Below are positions 45,906-55,194 of a DNA stretch of 64,000 nt, one piece after another. Origin of the DNA: an uncultured Bacteroidota bacterium (GTDB lineage Bacteria; Bacteroidota; Bacteroidia; B-17B0; Aurantibacillaceae); contig CAITNS010000043.1 in NCBI GenBank assembly GCA_903893815.1, positions 124,001 to 188,000 on the forward strand, given 5' to 3'. Each line of letters begins with the position of its first letter. Position 1 is the first letter of the stretch. The position numbers and the translations under genes are program-made. The notes beneath the pieces are model-generated. The model saw only the letters and a program-made list of their open reading frames with translations. It was not told the origin of the DNA and searched no databases.

Positions 45906-45989
45906 AATAAGAATTTTTATTAGTTATTGCATAATATGGTTATTTGTTATTAATTAGTGAATCCCAAAAATAAAGCAAAAAGTGTTCCG

Positions 45990-46916
45990 TTATTTTTCTC
46001 TTAACGTATTTTGAGAGTAATAGGCAATTTTTTTATCAAATTTGGTTTTTGCTAATAAAGGAGTTAAACGAGAAAGAATGGTAATAATAGGTGATAATAA
46101 TAAAATAGCTGTTGGTAAAACAATTCCAAAAACACGAACTCGTGTTCTACGTTGCTCGCTTCCTTGTGTCCCTTTTTTAGAAATGTAATTAGCATATAAT
46201 GGAAATAAGGCTCTTCCTCTTCCTTCCATTAATAAAATATTTCCTCTAATATCTAATGCGCCTTGTTGGTTTAACTGAGGCTGGATATTTTGCAATTGAT
46301 TATTTTCAAAATTATCCAGAATTATTTTTCCAAATACTGGCGCATGAGCTAAATCTTTATCAGTTACTCCATATTTTGGAAAAATACCCATAAAGTTTTC
46401 TTTTTTTCCTTTTAAAACAAAAGCTAATACAGTTACCAAACTTACTAAGTTAGATGATTTGTCTACAAAAGTTATATTACCAACTAAGTTTGCTTTTACA
46501 TCTAATAAACGTTTTTTCATTTTCTCTTGAGCTCCCAACCACATATTGCGACAATTAATTATGGTAATCACAGGTTTGTTAGCTAATAGTAGTTTAGCTT
46601 CAGGAGTTTGTAAAAAACTACTAATAGGCACACAGATGCTTAAAAACCAAGGTTGATAAACAATCACCACCAAATCATAATTCACTGAAGTGTCTATAGA
46701 TAATTGTTCTAGCTCACATGGAATGCCATGCACCGTTTCTGGAAAGGCGTCAAAAAATTGAGTATAACTCCAAGGGTAAGGAAATGCATTTTTTGGTTTT
46801 ACCAATAAATAATCTAATTGATAATTTTTATTATCCTCAAATGGTTTTAAAGTAGCATCTAAAGCTTGTTTTGCTTGGCCTGTTTGAGTGTAATAAACAA
46901 TGAGTACTTTCTTCAT
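45990..46916 (-). CDS. DarA-like flavodoxin-fold protein
   Basis: A 308-residue protein with an N-terminal flavodoxin-like domain (MKKVLIVYYTQTGQAKQALD, a P-loop-like FMN site) and a hydrophobic C-terminal helix (FGIVLPTAILLLSPIITIL). The segment AFPYPWSYTQFFDAFPETVHGIPCELE strongly recalls proteins annotated DarA in dialkylresorcinol and flexirubin-type pigment clusters of Bacteroidota (from memory). No DarB ketosynthase or other pigment gene is in this window. A role in such a pathway is inferred and uncertain; a generic flavoprotein is the alternative. Confidence 0.6.
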   Translation of the reverse strand: MKKVLIVYYTQTGQAKQALDATLKPFEDNKNYQLDYLLVKPKNAFPYPWSYTQFFDAFPETVHGIPCELEQLSIDTSVNYDLVVIVYQPWFLSICVPISSFLQTPEAKLLLANKPVITIINCRNMWLGAQEKMKKRLLDVKANLVGNITFVDKSSNLVSLVTVLAFVLKGKKENFMGIFPKYGVTDKDLAHAPVFGKIILDNFENNQLQNIQPQLNQQGALDIRGNILLMEGRGRALFPLYANYISKKGTQGSEQRRTRVRVFGIVLPTAILLLSPIITILSRLTPLLAKTKFDKKIAYYSQNTLREK

Positions 46917-46985
46917 GATTTTTAGTTACTCAAATATAGCTTTTATCAATCTAATCAATTCTTTTTTATCAGATTTTATTTATTG

Positions 46986-46993
46986 TACCTTTA
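46986..46993 (+). promoter_or_regulatory. Possible -7 box for the DUF3109 gene (TACCTTTA)
   Basis: Matches TAnnTTTG except for the last base and ends four bases before the ATG at 46998, as at purK. A leaderless message is possible. Confidence 0.35.
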
Positions 46994-46997
46994 CTGT

Positions 46998-47579
46998 ATG
47001 ATAGCGATTAACCACACTCTTATTTCGGAAGACATCTTTGACAAAAAATTTGTATGCGACTTAAATGCCTGCAAAGGGGAGTGTTGTGTGTCTGGGGATA
47101 GTGGTGCTCCATTAGATAAAAAGGAATTGAAAATTTTAGACAAGATATATCCAACAGTTAAGCCTTATATGAACGAAAAAGGAATTGCTGCGGTTGAAAA
47201 AACCGGAACTTATACTTTAGATAGTGATGGAGATTATACAACTACCTTAGTAAGTGATGGAGCAGAATGTGCCTTTGTGTTTTTTGATGATAAGAATATT
47301 GCGAAGTGCGCTATTGAGCAAGCTTATTTGGATGGGAAGATTGATTGGAAAAAACCAATATCTTGTCATTTATATCCAATACGTATTAAAGAATATAAAG
47401 AATACGAGGCCGTAAATTATCATTCGTGGCATATTTGCAAACCAGCTTGCGAATGCGGGCAACAATTAAATGTTCCGGTGTTTAAATTTTTAAAGGAACC
47501 TTTGATTAGAAAATATGGCGATGCTTGGTATGAAGAGTTAGATGCCGTTTATCAAGCGTATATTAGTAAAAAGAAATAA
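46998..47579 (+). CDS. DUF3109 family cysteine-rich protein
   Basis: A 193-residue protein from the ATG at 46998 (the frame runs back to a TTG at 46983). It carries CDLNACKGECCVSGD near residues 20-34 and further Cys in GAECAFVF, AKCAIEQ, PISCHLYPIRI and HICKPACECGQQ. The arrangement matches DUF3109, probably a metal or iron-sulfur-binding YkgJ-like fold. Function unknown. It converges on glmS through a shared terminator. Confidence 0.85.
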   Translation: MIAINHTLISEDIFDKKFVCDLNACKGECCVSGDSGAPLDKKELKILDKIYPTVKPYMNEKGIAAVEKTGTYTLDSDGDYTTTLVSDGAECAFVFFDDKNIAKCAIEQAYLDGKIDWKKPISCHLYPIRIKEYKEYEAVNYHSWHICKPACECGQQLNVPVFKFLKEPLIRKYGDAWYEELDAVYQAYISKKK

Positions 47580-47613
47580 AAAAATCCCCACCAATTTAGG
47601 CGGGGATTTTTAA
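47580..47613. terminator. Bidirectional terminator between the DUF3109 gene and glmS
   Basis: aaaatcccc accaatttaggc ggggattttt. Confidence 0.85.
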
Positions 47614-47622
47614 TTTTATTGG

Positions 47623-49470
47623 TTATTCAACAGTTACACTCTTAGCTAAGTTTCTAGGCTGATCAACATTACAACCACGCATTACTGCAATATGATATGA
47701 TAATAATTGCCAAGGCACAACAGAAACTAATGGAACCAATGATTCATCCGTTTCAGGAATTTCAATCACATGTTCTGCCATTTTTTTTACATCAACATCT
47801 CCTTCGGTAACTATTGCAATAATTCTTCCTTTTCGAGCTTTTACTTCCTGAATATTACTTACAACTTTTTCGTAGTTAGGCCCTTTTGTTGCAATAACAA
47901 ATACCGGCATTGCTTCGTCAATTAAAGCAATTGGTCCGTGTTTCATTTCGGCAGCAGGATATCCTTCTGCATGGATATAAGAAATCTCTTTTAATTTTAA
48001 AGCGCCCTCTAATGCCACAGGGAAAGAATAACCTCTTCCTAAGTATAATGCATTTGCAGCATCTTTATATTCAGCAGCAATTAACTTAATAGAATCATTT
48101 AGTTTTAAAACTTCCTCTACTTTAGCAGGAATTGCCTCCATTTCATAAAGTAACTGACGGTAACGACTTTCGGCAATAGCTCCTTTTACTTTAGCTACAT
48201 GCAATGCCATTAAAGTTAAAACCGTTACTTGTGCAGTAAATGCTTTCGTGGACGCAACGCCAATTTCAGGCCCGGCATGTGTATAAGAACCTGCATGTGT
48301 AGCGCGTGCTATAGAAGATCCAACCACATTACATACTCCAAAAATAGTAGCGCCTTTTGTTTTAGCTAATTCAATTGCTGCTAAAGTATCAGCTGTTTCT
48401 CCACTTTGAGAAATAGCTATAACTATATCGTCTGGATAAATAATTGGATTACGGTATCTGAATTCAGATGCGTATTCTACTTCAACAGGGATGCGAGCAT
48501 ATTCTTCAAATAAATATTCTGCTACCATGCCAGCATGCCATGAAGTGCCACAAGCAATTATTAAAATACGCTTGGCATTTTTAAATTTACCCTCGTGTTC
48601 CTCAATCCCACCCATTTTTAAATGGCCCGTTTCCGAATTTAATCGACCACGCATACTATCAAAAATAGAACGCGGCTGCTCATAAATTTCTTTTAACATG
48701 AAATGTTCGTAGCCACCTTTTTCAATAGCTTCTAATTCCATTTCTAATTGCTGAACATAAGGCGTAATTTCTTTATCGCGAATGGTTCTGATTTTTAATT
48801 CTTCGCCTCTGCGAATAATCGCCACGTGCTCATCTTCAATATAAACTACATTTTTGGTATACTCTACAATTGGCGAAGCATCTGATGCTATGAAGTATTC
48901 ATCTTTACCAACACCAATTACCATCGGACTACCTTTTTTAGCAGCGATTAAAGTATCAGGATCATTTTTATTCAAAATAACAATGGCATAGGCGCCATTT
49001 ACTTGTTTTAGTGCAGCCATAACAGCATGCCCTAATTTCATGCCTTGTTCATGTTGACGAATATCTTCAATTAAATGAATTAAAACTTCAGTGTCAGTTT
49101 GAGACATAAATACATGACCTCGTTTTTCTAGGCCTTCTTTTATAGAAGCATAATTTTCGATAATACCATTATGTATTATTACTAAATCTTTTGATTGAGA
49201 GTAATGAGGATGAGAATTTACATCATTGGGTTCTCCGTGAGTTGCCCAGCGAGTATGGCCAATTCCAATGTTTCCTGATTTATCTTTATCTTTGCTAAAC
49301 TCTAATAAATCAGAAACTTTCCCTTTTTTCTTAAAGACATTTAATTTTCCTGTAGGAGAAATCATTGCTACACCCGCGCTATCATAACCACGGTATTCTA
49401 AACGTTGCAAACCTTTAATTAAAATAGGAAACGCATCACGATTCCCAATATATCCTACAATTCCACACAT
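47623..49470 (-). CDS. glmS: Glutamine-fructose-6-phosphate aminotransferase (isomerizing)
   Basis: Makes glucosamine 6-phosphate, first step to UDP-GlcNAc for peptidoglycan and LPS. The N-terminal nucleophile Cys2 (MCGIVGYIG) starts a class II glutaminase domain (about 1-240) with the HTRWATHG motif. Two SIS domains follow (ISQSGETADTLAA; VALEGALKLKEISYIHAEGYPAAEMKHGPIAL), ending in the conserved ...NLAKSVTVE. The 615-residue length is normal. No glmS ribozyme is expected in this phylum and none was seen. Confidence 0.97.
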   Translation of the reverse strand: MCGIVGYIGNRDAFPILIKGLQRLEYRGYDSAGVAMISPTGKLNVFKKKGKVSDLLEFSKDKDKSGNIGIGHTRWATHGEPNDVNSHPHYSQSKDLVIIHNGIIENYASIKEGLEKRGHVFMSQTDTEVLIHLIEDIRQHEQGMKLGHAVMAALKQVNGAYAIVILNKNDPDTLIAAKKGSPMVIGVGKDEYFIASDASPIVEYTKNVVYIEDEHVAIIRRGEELKIRTIRDKEITPYVQQLEMELEAIEKGGYEHFMLKEIYEQPRSIFDSMRGRLNSETGHLKMGGIEEHEGKFKNAKRILIIACGTSWHAGMVAEYLFEEYARIPVEVEYASEFRYRNPIIYPDDIVIAISQSGETADTLAAIELAKTKGATIFGVCNVVGSSIARATHAGSYTHAGPEIGVASTKAFTAQVTVLTLMALHVAKVKGAIAESRYRQLLYEMEAIPAKVEEVLKLNDSIKLIAAEYKDAANALYLGRGYSFPVALEGALKLKEISYIHAEGYPAAEMKHGPIALIDEAMPVFVIATKGPNYEKVVSNIQEVKARKGRIIAIVTEGDVDVKKMAEHVIEIPETDESLVPLVSVVPWQLLSYHIAVMRGCNVDQPRNLAKSVTVE

Positions 49471-49549
49471 AATTTTTTTATAAAAAGACTAAGCTAATGT
49501 AACTCTTTTTTCGCGAAAATATTGCCTGAAATCACAATAAAATCAAGAA

Positions 49550-50461
49550 TTATTTTTTAGCAACTATTTCTTGTAAAGCTTCTGAAATAGTAGGGTATTT
49601 GAGCTGAAAACCTGCATGGATAAGCTTTTGGTTGCTGATTGGGGAACCTTCTAATAATACATTGGCCATTTCGCCAAACAGTAATTTAAGGACAAAAGCA
49701 GGAACTCGTGGTAAGAAAAATGGTTTTGAAAGGCTTTTAGCTAGCTGTTTTGAAAAAGAGTCGCTGGTTGTTTTTTCACTAGAAACAGCATTATAAATTC
49801 CATTGTAATTTGAATTAAAAAGCGCTTCATGGAAAACAGACACTAAATCTTCTATATGAATCCAAGGCATATATTGTTTTCCAGATCCAACAGCGGAGCC
49901 TAATCCTAATTGAAATAATGGCAATAATTTTTTTAAAGCACCGCCATCTTTACTCAATACAACTCCAATTCGAATGATGCAATTTTTTGAGGAAAGCGTT
50001 TGAATTTGCTGATAGGAGTTTTCCCATTTGGTGCAAGATTGTGTTAAAAAATCATCCGTCCCGTTATCTATTTCTGAAAATATTTTTTCGGAAGTTGTCA
50101 TGCCATAAATGCCAATAGCGCTGGCTCCAACAAAAGATTTTAGTTTTATGTTCTTCTTTTTTACAACATCTGTAATTAGCTTCATACTATTTACTCTCGA
50201 ATCAATAATGTCTTGTTTTCGAGCATTAGTCCAGCGTTTATCAGCAATACCACTACCGGCTAAATGTACAATGTGTTCCACTCCCTCAAATGCTTTTTCA
50301 TCAATTTCATTTTTTTCTACATTCCAATAAAAAGATTTTAGTTGAGACGATGATTGAGGATTTCTTGACAAGATTCTTATATCATGTCCTTCAATAATTA
50401 AACGTTTTGTTAAAGCTTTTCCAACTAAACCTGTTCCGCCTGATATTAATATAACTGCCAT
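49550..50461 (-). CDS. TIGR01777 family NAD(P)-binding epimerase
   Basis: A 303-residue short-chain dehydrogenase-like protein of the TIGR01777 (YfcH-like) family. It has the Rossmann motif ILISGGTGLVGKALTKRLI, GVEHIVHLAGSGIADKRW, SAIGIYG and the C-terminal DUF1731 (LPRVPAFVLKLLFGEMANVLLEG). Substrate unknown; some relatives affect cell division or act on nucleotide sugars. It is divergent from the ferredoxin-like gene across a 50-base gap with overlapping promoter boxes. Confidence 0.9.
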   Translation of the reverse strand: MAVILISGGTGLVGKALTKRLIIEGHDIRILSRNPQSSSQLKSFYWNVEKNEIDEKAFEGVEHIVHLAGSGIADKRWTNARKQDIIDSRVNSMKLITDVVKKKNIKLKSFVGASAIGIYGMTTSEKIFSEIDNGTDDFLTQSCTKWENSYQQIQTLSSKNCIIRIGVVLSKDGGALKKLLPLFQLGLGSAVGSGKQYMPWIHIEDLVSVFHEALFNSNYNGIYNAVSSEKTTSDSFSKQLAKSLSKPFFLPRVPAFVLKLLFGEMANVLLEGSPISNQKLIHAGFQLKYPTISEALQEIVAKK

Positions 50462-50485
50462 GATGTATAAATTACAATTTAGCTG

Positions 50486-50503
50486 TAACTTTGTTTAAAG
50501 TTA
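50486..50503. promoter_or_regulatory. Symmetric divergent promoter box (TAACTTTGTTTAAAGTTA)
   Basis: On the plus strand TAACTTTG (50486-50493) fits TAnnTTTG and lies 18 bases before the ATG at 50512. On the minus strand the same palindrome reads TAACTTTA, a TAnnTTTA box 34 bases before the epimerase start. One inverted repeat may serve both genes. Confidence 0.45.
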
Positions 50504-50511
50504 ATACAACT

Positions 50512-50826
50512 ATGGCTTTAATATTTGATATACATATTTTTGTTTGCACAAACCAACGAACTGGTTCCGAAAAACTAAGCTGTGGTGAAGTTCACGGATT
50601 AGAGCTAGTTGCCGAATTTAAAAAACAGTTGAAAGATTTAAACGTTGGCTTAAAAACTCGCGCTAATAAAAGTGGCTGCCTGGGTATTTGTGATTTTGGT
50701 CCTACTATTGCAATTTATCCTGAAGGTATTTTTTACGTGGGAGTAAAAAAAGAAGATGTTACTGAAATTGTGCAATCGCACATCGTTAATAAAAAGCCAG
50801 TAGAAAGGTTATTATTAAAACCTTAA
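50512..50826 (+). CDS. Thioredoxin-like [2Fe-2S] ferredoxin
   Basis: A 104-residue thioredoxin-fold ferredoxin. Four cysteines match the family: Cys in IFVCTNQR, LSCGEVHG, SGCLGICDFGP (two). It ends with PTIAIYPEGIFYVGVKKEDVTEIV. It is probably a soluble electron carrier. The frame extends to a TTG at 50491, but that lies inside the -7 box, so the ATG at 50512 is right. The partner oxidoreductase is unknown; cobalamin pathway and hydrogenase links are known for relatives. Confidence 0.88.
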   Translation: MALIFDIHIFVCTNQRTGSEKLSCGEVHGLELVAEFKKQLKDLNVGLKTRANKSGCLGICDFGPTIAIYPEGIFYVGVKKEDVTEIVQSHIVNKKPVERLLLKP

Positions 50827-50877
50827 ACTAAATTTAGTTTAATTATCAAAAAAATGTTTTACTTTTAAGAAAAAATC

Positions 50878-51828
50878 ATGAAAAATAATTACATATTACT
50901 TGTTTTATTTATTTTAATAATCTCAGGAGGACTTAAATCTCAAACAAATTTATTAGCGTCTTATAATTTTAATGGCGGATCTGCCACCGATAATAGTGGC
51001 AATGGTAATACAGGCACTTTTTTTGGATCTGCAGCAATTATGGATACATTAACTGTTGGCTACAATACAACCGATTATTTTTCAGTACCAGCTTCTGTTC
51101 TTAATTCACGTGTTCAGTTTAGCGCAGTATTCAAAATTAAGTTCACTGCATTTAATACAACGGGTGCATATCCTACAAATACAATTTTTTCCGCTGATAA
51201 TAGTTCAACCTCAGGTGTTTTTGCTTTATCTTATCAAAAGGATGTTACCAAATGGAGAGTTGGAAATAACGTAGTTGCCTTTGATTTTGCGGATAACTCT
51301 ATTGTTACCGGTAAATGGTATTGTGTGACTTTAACCAGAGATAATATAGGTAATATGAAATTATATGTTGACGGAACACAAAACCCTACAGTAAATACAT
51401 ACGCGACACCTATCAGTATCACTAGTTTTTTAGTGGGACAAGAAACAGATTGTTTTGCGAGTTGCTTTGCCGCTAACCAGTGTGGTTATGCAAAGTATGA
51501 CGATATCAAATTTTATGATAATGCCCTAACGTCCTCTGAAATTAACTCAAATTGTGCAGTATTAATTGGCGTAAATGAATATCAAAAGCCACAAATGTCA
51601 ATTTATCCTAATCCATTAAATGGTGATATCTTAAGAATTAAAAATACAAGTAGCATCAGTAATTTTAATATTGAGATGCTGTCGATTGACGGCAAGAAAT
51701 TAAAAGAGTTTACTTTTACTAACGAAACAGAATTTAATATTGATATGTCAGGCATTAAACCTGGAATTTATTTCATTAAAACGACACAAAACTCTCAAAG
51801 TTCAGTTATCAAGATTATTAAAGATTAA
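50878..51828 (+). CDS. Secreted LamG-domain protein, type IX type A sorting domain
   Basis: A 316-residue exported protein. A signal peptide (MKNNYILLVLFILIISGGLKSQ) leads to a concanavalin-like LamG domain (about 25-220; LASYNFNGGSATDNSGNGNTGTFFG, GKWYCVTLTRDNIGNMKLYVDGT), then a type A sorting domain (about 235-316; MSIYPNPLNGDILRIKNTS, FNIDMSGIKPGIYFIKTTQ). Such modules often bind carbohydrates. Released or surface-linked by the type IX system. It starts 51 bases after the ferredoxin gene. Confidence 0.85.
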   Translation: MKNNYILLVLFILIISGGLKSQTNLLASYNFNGGSATDNSGNGNTGTFFGSAAIMDTLTVGYNTTDYFSVPASVLNSRVQFSAVFKIKFTAFNTTGAYPTNTIFSADNSSTSGVFALSYQKDVTKWRVGNNVVAFDFADNSIVTGKWYCVTLTRDNIGNMKLYVDGTQNPTVNTYATPISITSFLVGQETDCFASCFAANQCGYAKYDDIKFYDNALTSSEINSNCAVLIGVNEYQKPQMSIYPNPLNGDILRIKNTSSISNFNIEMLSIDGKKLKEFTFTNETEFNIDMSGIKPGIYFIKTTQNSQSSVIKIIKD

Positions 51829-51839
51829 ACTTCTAATTT

Positions 51840-52190
51840 TTGGCGGATATTGACATAATTAATAGCTTACAAAAAGTAGGTTTATTTGAGAAGTTTAAAA
51901 TTCAATTATATCGTGATTTTGAATTGTGTGGCTTTTCAGAGGTAGCTCCAAAATTAGGTTCAAATAATTTAGAACATGTTTTAAATGAAGTATTGAAATC
52001 AGTTATGATTATTGAAAAAAAAGATTCTTCTTCTATTCAAAACCTATTGTACAGAATTGATATAACTGAGCTACAAATAAAAAAAGAAGCGTCAAGTCAT
52101 CCTGAAAAAAACTTCCAACAAATTTTAGCGGAATTAATCATCAAACGAATTTTACAAAAAGTAATTTTAAAACAACAGTATTCTAAATAG
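51840..52190 (+). CDS. Hypothetical protein, helical
   Basis: A 116-residue protein of unknown family. The predicted start is TTG, 12 bases after the LamG gene, and there is no nearby ATG. The sequence looks helical and charged, with ADIDIINSLQKVGLFEKFKIQLYRDFELCGF at the N-terminus and an EKNFQQILAELIIKRILQKVI C-terminal helix. One base separates it from the GNAT gene, so both are probably translated from one message. No function suggested. Confidence 0.5.
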   Translation: MADIDIINSLQKVGLFEKFKIQLYRDFELCGFSEVAPKLGSNNLEHVLNEVLKSVMIIEKKDSSSIQNLLYRIDITELQIKKEASSHPEKNFQQILAELIIKRILQKVILKQQYSK

Positions 52191-52191
52191 C

Positions 52192-52659
52192 ATGACTATA
52201 GAAATCAGAATCGGAACGAAAATAGATATTCCATTTGCATTAAATTTAGTGAAGGAATTAGCTGCTTATGAAAAAGCACCAAACGAAGTAGAAGTAACCA
52301 TTGAAGAAATGACAGAGTGGGGTTTTGGTAGCGATAAACAATTTGATTTTTTTGTAGCAGCTGAAAATAACGTTGTAGTTGGATTGGCTTTGTATTATTA
52401 TAAATATAGTACCTGGAAAGGTAAATGTTTATTTTTAGAAGATATTATTGTAACTGAATCGCAACGTGGAAAAGGACTTGGTAAATTATTATTTGACAAA
52501 GTAGTTCAAGTTAGTAAAGAACAAAAAGTTCGTCGTATGGAATGGCAAGTATTAGATTGGAATACCCCAGCTATTGAGTTTTACAAAAAATATGACTCCA
52601 CTTTAGATGGAGAATGGGTAAATTGCAAATTAACGAATTGTCAATTGGAGAAGATGTAA
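52192..52659 (+). CDS. GNAT family N-acetyltransferase
   Basis: A 155-residue GNAT resembling the diamine (spermidine/spermine) acetyltransferase group. It starts EIRIGTKIDIPFALNLVKELAAYEKAPNEVE, has the acetyl-CoA motif LEDIIVTESQRGKGLGKLLFD with R-G-K-G-L-G, and ends in MEWQVLDWNTPAIEFYKKY. The substrate may be a diamine or a small thia-lysine, by analogy. It forms an apparent unit with the unknown gene upstream. Confidence 0.85.
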   Translation: MTIEIRIGTKIDIPFALNLVKELAAYEKAPNEVEVTIEEMTEWGFGSDKQFDFFVAAENNVVVGLALYYYKYSTWKGKCLFLEDIIVTESQRGKGLGKLLFDKVVQVSKEQKVRRMEWQVLDWNTPAIEFYKKYDSTLDGEWVNCKLTNCQLEKM

Positions 52660-52697
52660 ATTAAAAAGGCCTATAAATTTAGTAAGCCTTCTTTGTT

Positions 52698-53717
52698 TTA
52701 TAGTCCCTTTACGCAATCAATAAAAAACTTTACTTTGTTTTTATCTAAATCTGGGTATAAACCGTGCCCTAAATTGGCAATATAACGTTGTTTGCCAAAT
52801 GCATTTACCATTTTACGAGCAGTTGCCTCAATGCTTTTTTCATCTGCATAAAGCATGCACGGGTCGGCATTACCTTGTAATGTTTTTTCGTGTCCAATAA
52901 TAATCCGAGCATCTTGCGGATTAATGGTCCAATCTAAACCAATGGTGTTACAATTTAATTTAGCCATATCAGCTAATGCAAAATGCGCATCTTTTGCAAA
53001 TACAGTTACTGGGACAAGAGGCTCAATTGCATCACAAATTTTTGAAATGTATTTTAGTGAAAATTCTAAATATTGTTCATGCCCTAAAACGCCTGCCCAA
53101 CTATCAAAAATTTGTATCATATCTGCTCCGGCAGCTACTTGTGCTTTTAAATAGTTGATGGTGCTTTGTGTAATTTTCTCAAGTAATTGATGTGCTAATT
53201 CTGGTTCTTGATAAAAGAATTTTTTAGCCTGACTAAACGTTTTACTTCCGCTACCTTCAACCATATATGCCATTAGCGTCCATGGAGCACCGGCAAAACC
53301 AATTAAAGGCACGCGATTATTTAATCCTTCTTTTGCTAATTTAATTGCTTGGATTACATAATCTAAATCACCAGCATCAGCAATTCTTAAATCGTTAATA
53401 TCATTTTGTGATTTAATCGTTTTTTCAAAATTAGGACCTTTCGCTTCAATCATTTGATAAGGCAAACCCATTGCTTCAGGAATTACCAAAATATCCGAAA
53501 AAATAATGGCAGCATCAACACCTAAAATATCAACAGGTTGAATAGTGACTTCGGCTGCTAACTCAGGATTTTTTACAAATTCAATAAAATTTTTAGCGCG
53601 TGCACGTGTTGCTTTATATTCGGGTAATATACGTCCTGCTTGACGCATTAACCAAATGGGAACTCTTTCTACGTGTTCTCCTTTTGCTGCTCTAAGTATT
53701 AAATCGTTTTGATACAT
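52698..53717 (-). CDS. hemE: Uroporphyrinogen decarboxylase
   Basis: Converts uroporphyrinogen III to coproporphyrinogen III in heme synthesis. 339 residues, with the signature [17 protein letters not shown] near the N-terminus, [36 protein letters not shown], and the C-terminal LGHGLYP motif. The nearby bestrophin gene ends one base upstream of its start, so the two probably share a transcript. hemD is 23 kb away. Confidence 0.96.
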   Translation of the reverse strand: MYQNDLILRAAKGEHVERVPIWLMRQAGRILPEYKATRARAKNFIEFVKNPELAAEVTIQPVDILGVDAAIIFSDILVIPEAMGLPYQMIEAKGPNFEKTIKSQNDINDLRIADAGDLDYVIQAIKLAKEGLNNRVPLIGFAGAPWTLMAYMVEGSGSKTFSQAKKFFYQEPELAHQLLEKITQSTINYLKAQVAAGADMIQIFDSWAGVLGHEQYLEFSLKYISKICDAIEPLVPVTVFAKDAHFALADMAKLNCNTIGLDWTINPQDARIIIGHEKTLQGNADPCMLYADEKSIEATARKMVNAFGKQRYIANLGHGLYPDLDKNKVKFFIDCVKGL

Positions 53718-53718
53718 A

Positions 53719-54582
53719 TTAATTTAAAATTTCGTTAAGATTCGTTTTTATTCTTCCGCAAATATCGTCTAAAGGTAAATCGTTATCATCTTCACCAAAA
53801 GGATCCTCAATTTCTTCTGCAATTAATTCAATGCTGGCAAATACATATAACACAATGATAGTAATGGCAACTGTTGTATAACCAAATTCACTTCCAAAAA
53901 ATATTGGTAAACTCATGCAATATAAAAAAATCATTTTCTTTAAAAAGATATTATAAGAGTATGGGATCGGAGTGTTTTTTATGCGCTCGCAGGCACCACA
54001 ATTATCAGTAAATGATTTTAACTCTTCGTTTACAATAATTAATTGGTCGCCGGTTAATTCTTTATTTTTATAAAGACTATTAATTTTAGCATATAATTCT
54101 TTTGCAATTAAATTCGGTTTATGGTTTGCATCGGCAAATGCAGCGAGAGTAATAGTATCAGTTGGCGTAAATTCTTCTTGAATATACTTACCTCTTAAAT
54201 GATTTTTAAAACAAAATATATAGTTTGTAATAAGGTGTTTAATTTCTTGCTTATCCTTTTCGTGAATTAAAATAACCGACAATTTTAATGATAGATTTCT
54301 TGAATTATTAACCACGCTTCCCCAAATCTTTCTGCCTTCCCACCATCTGTCGTAAGCTGAGTTGGTTCTAAATACCAATAACATGGATAACACAAAACCT
54401 AAAATGGAATGCATTACAGTTGGGTTTTTTGTATTTAAATGAAAAAAATTAACTTCAAAATAAACGATAGCAGCGGCATAAAGTCCGATACTCACTAAAG
54501 ACCAAAATAATCTTCTAAACGTATCACTTTTGTGAAACTGTATAATTAATGTAAACCAGTCTTTTGGATTATATGTTACCAT
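53719..54582 (-). CDS. Bestrophin/UPF0187 family ion channel
   Basis: A 287-residue bestrophin homologue with an [25 protein letters not shown] helix, a [36 protein letters not shown] core (the conserved neck) and the C-terminal [24 protein letters not shown] Ca-clasp-like acidic motif. Bacterial members are pentameric cation-selective or anion channels. It is immediately upstream of hemE. Cargo and gating unknown. Confidence 0.88.
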   Translation of the reverse strand: MVTYNPKDWFTLIIQFHKSDTFRRLFWSLVSIGLYAAAIVYFEVNFFHLNTKNPTVMHSILGFVLSMLLVFRTNSAYDRWWEGRKIWGSVVNNSRNLSLKLSVILIHEKDKQEIKHLITNYIFCFKNHLRGKYIQEEFTPTDTITLAAFADANHKPNLIAKELYAKINSLYKNKELTGDQLIIVNEELKSFTDNCGACERIKNTPIPYSYNIFLKKMIFLYCMSLPIFFGSEFGYTTVAITIIVLYVFASIELIAEEIEDPFGEDDNDLPLDDICGRIKTNLNEILN

Positions 54583-54619
54583 AATTGCAGTGCAAAGTTA
54601 ATAGGTTTCGGGAATTTAG

Positions 54620-55044
54620 CACTTTAAAATGTGCCCAAATCTGGCAATAAATTGCCTGTTTTTTTAAATTGTTGAAGGTTTGAGCCTTTAAAGACTTTTC
54701 AAACGCATTAATTAAGTTATCATTTGAAATAGGTTGTCCACATATTTTCCCTTTTTAAATACAACAGCAGTCAATTCTCCAGTGGCATTTATTTCTATGT
54801 AAATATCTGCATAATAAATCCCGCAATTTTTGCAATTTAGTTTTTTAATTTTTTTGTTTTTGTTTCAATTCAGTGTATTCAACATAGTTCCAATTATTTT
54901 CAAATGCTGTCCATTCAGCTTTTTCTAAGTTTGAAAAAGAAGAATAAGTTTGATACAAATGCAATGTAACAGCTTACCCTAAAGCTCTTTGCATATTATG
55001 AACTTGGGAGAAAGAAAACACTAAAAAATCCAGAAATATTTCAT
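54620..55044 (-). pseudogene. Decaying gene for a small exported protein
   Basis: Reading the minus strand from ATG at 55044 gives a signal-like MKYFWIFLVFSFSQVHNMQR, then TAA (54974-54976), then AVTLHLYQTYSSFSNLEKAEW and FENNWNYVEYTELKQKQK. At the T7 run 54849-54855 (A7 on the minus strand) the frame is lost; removing one A continues IKKLNCKNCGIYYADIYIEINATG and LTAVVFKKGKYVDNL. A further shift near 54722 gives NDNLINAFEKSLKAQTFNNLKKQ. So one nonsense and two frameshifts. The family is unknown; it has CKNCG, and the C-terminal part is faintly TonB-C-terminal-like. Confidence 0.6.
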
Positions 55045-55194
55045 AATTGAACAATGGTTAAACAAAGTTATATATAAATATTACCGTTTATATATTTTTC
55101 GACTAAATATAGTGTGTTTAACATTTATATAGTTTAGCTTAGATATTCAATAATTTATAGTCAAAAAATATCACGAACTAAAACCACTGTATCT

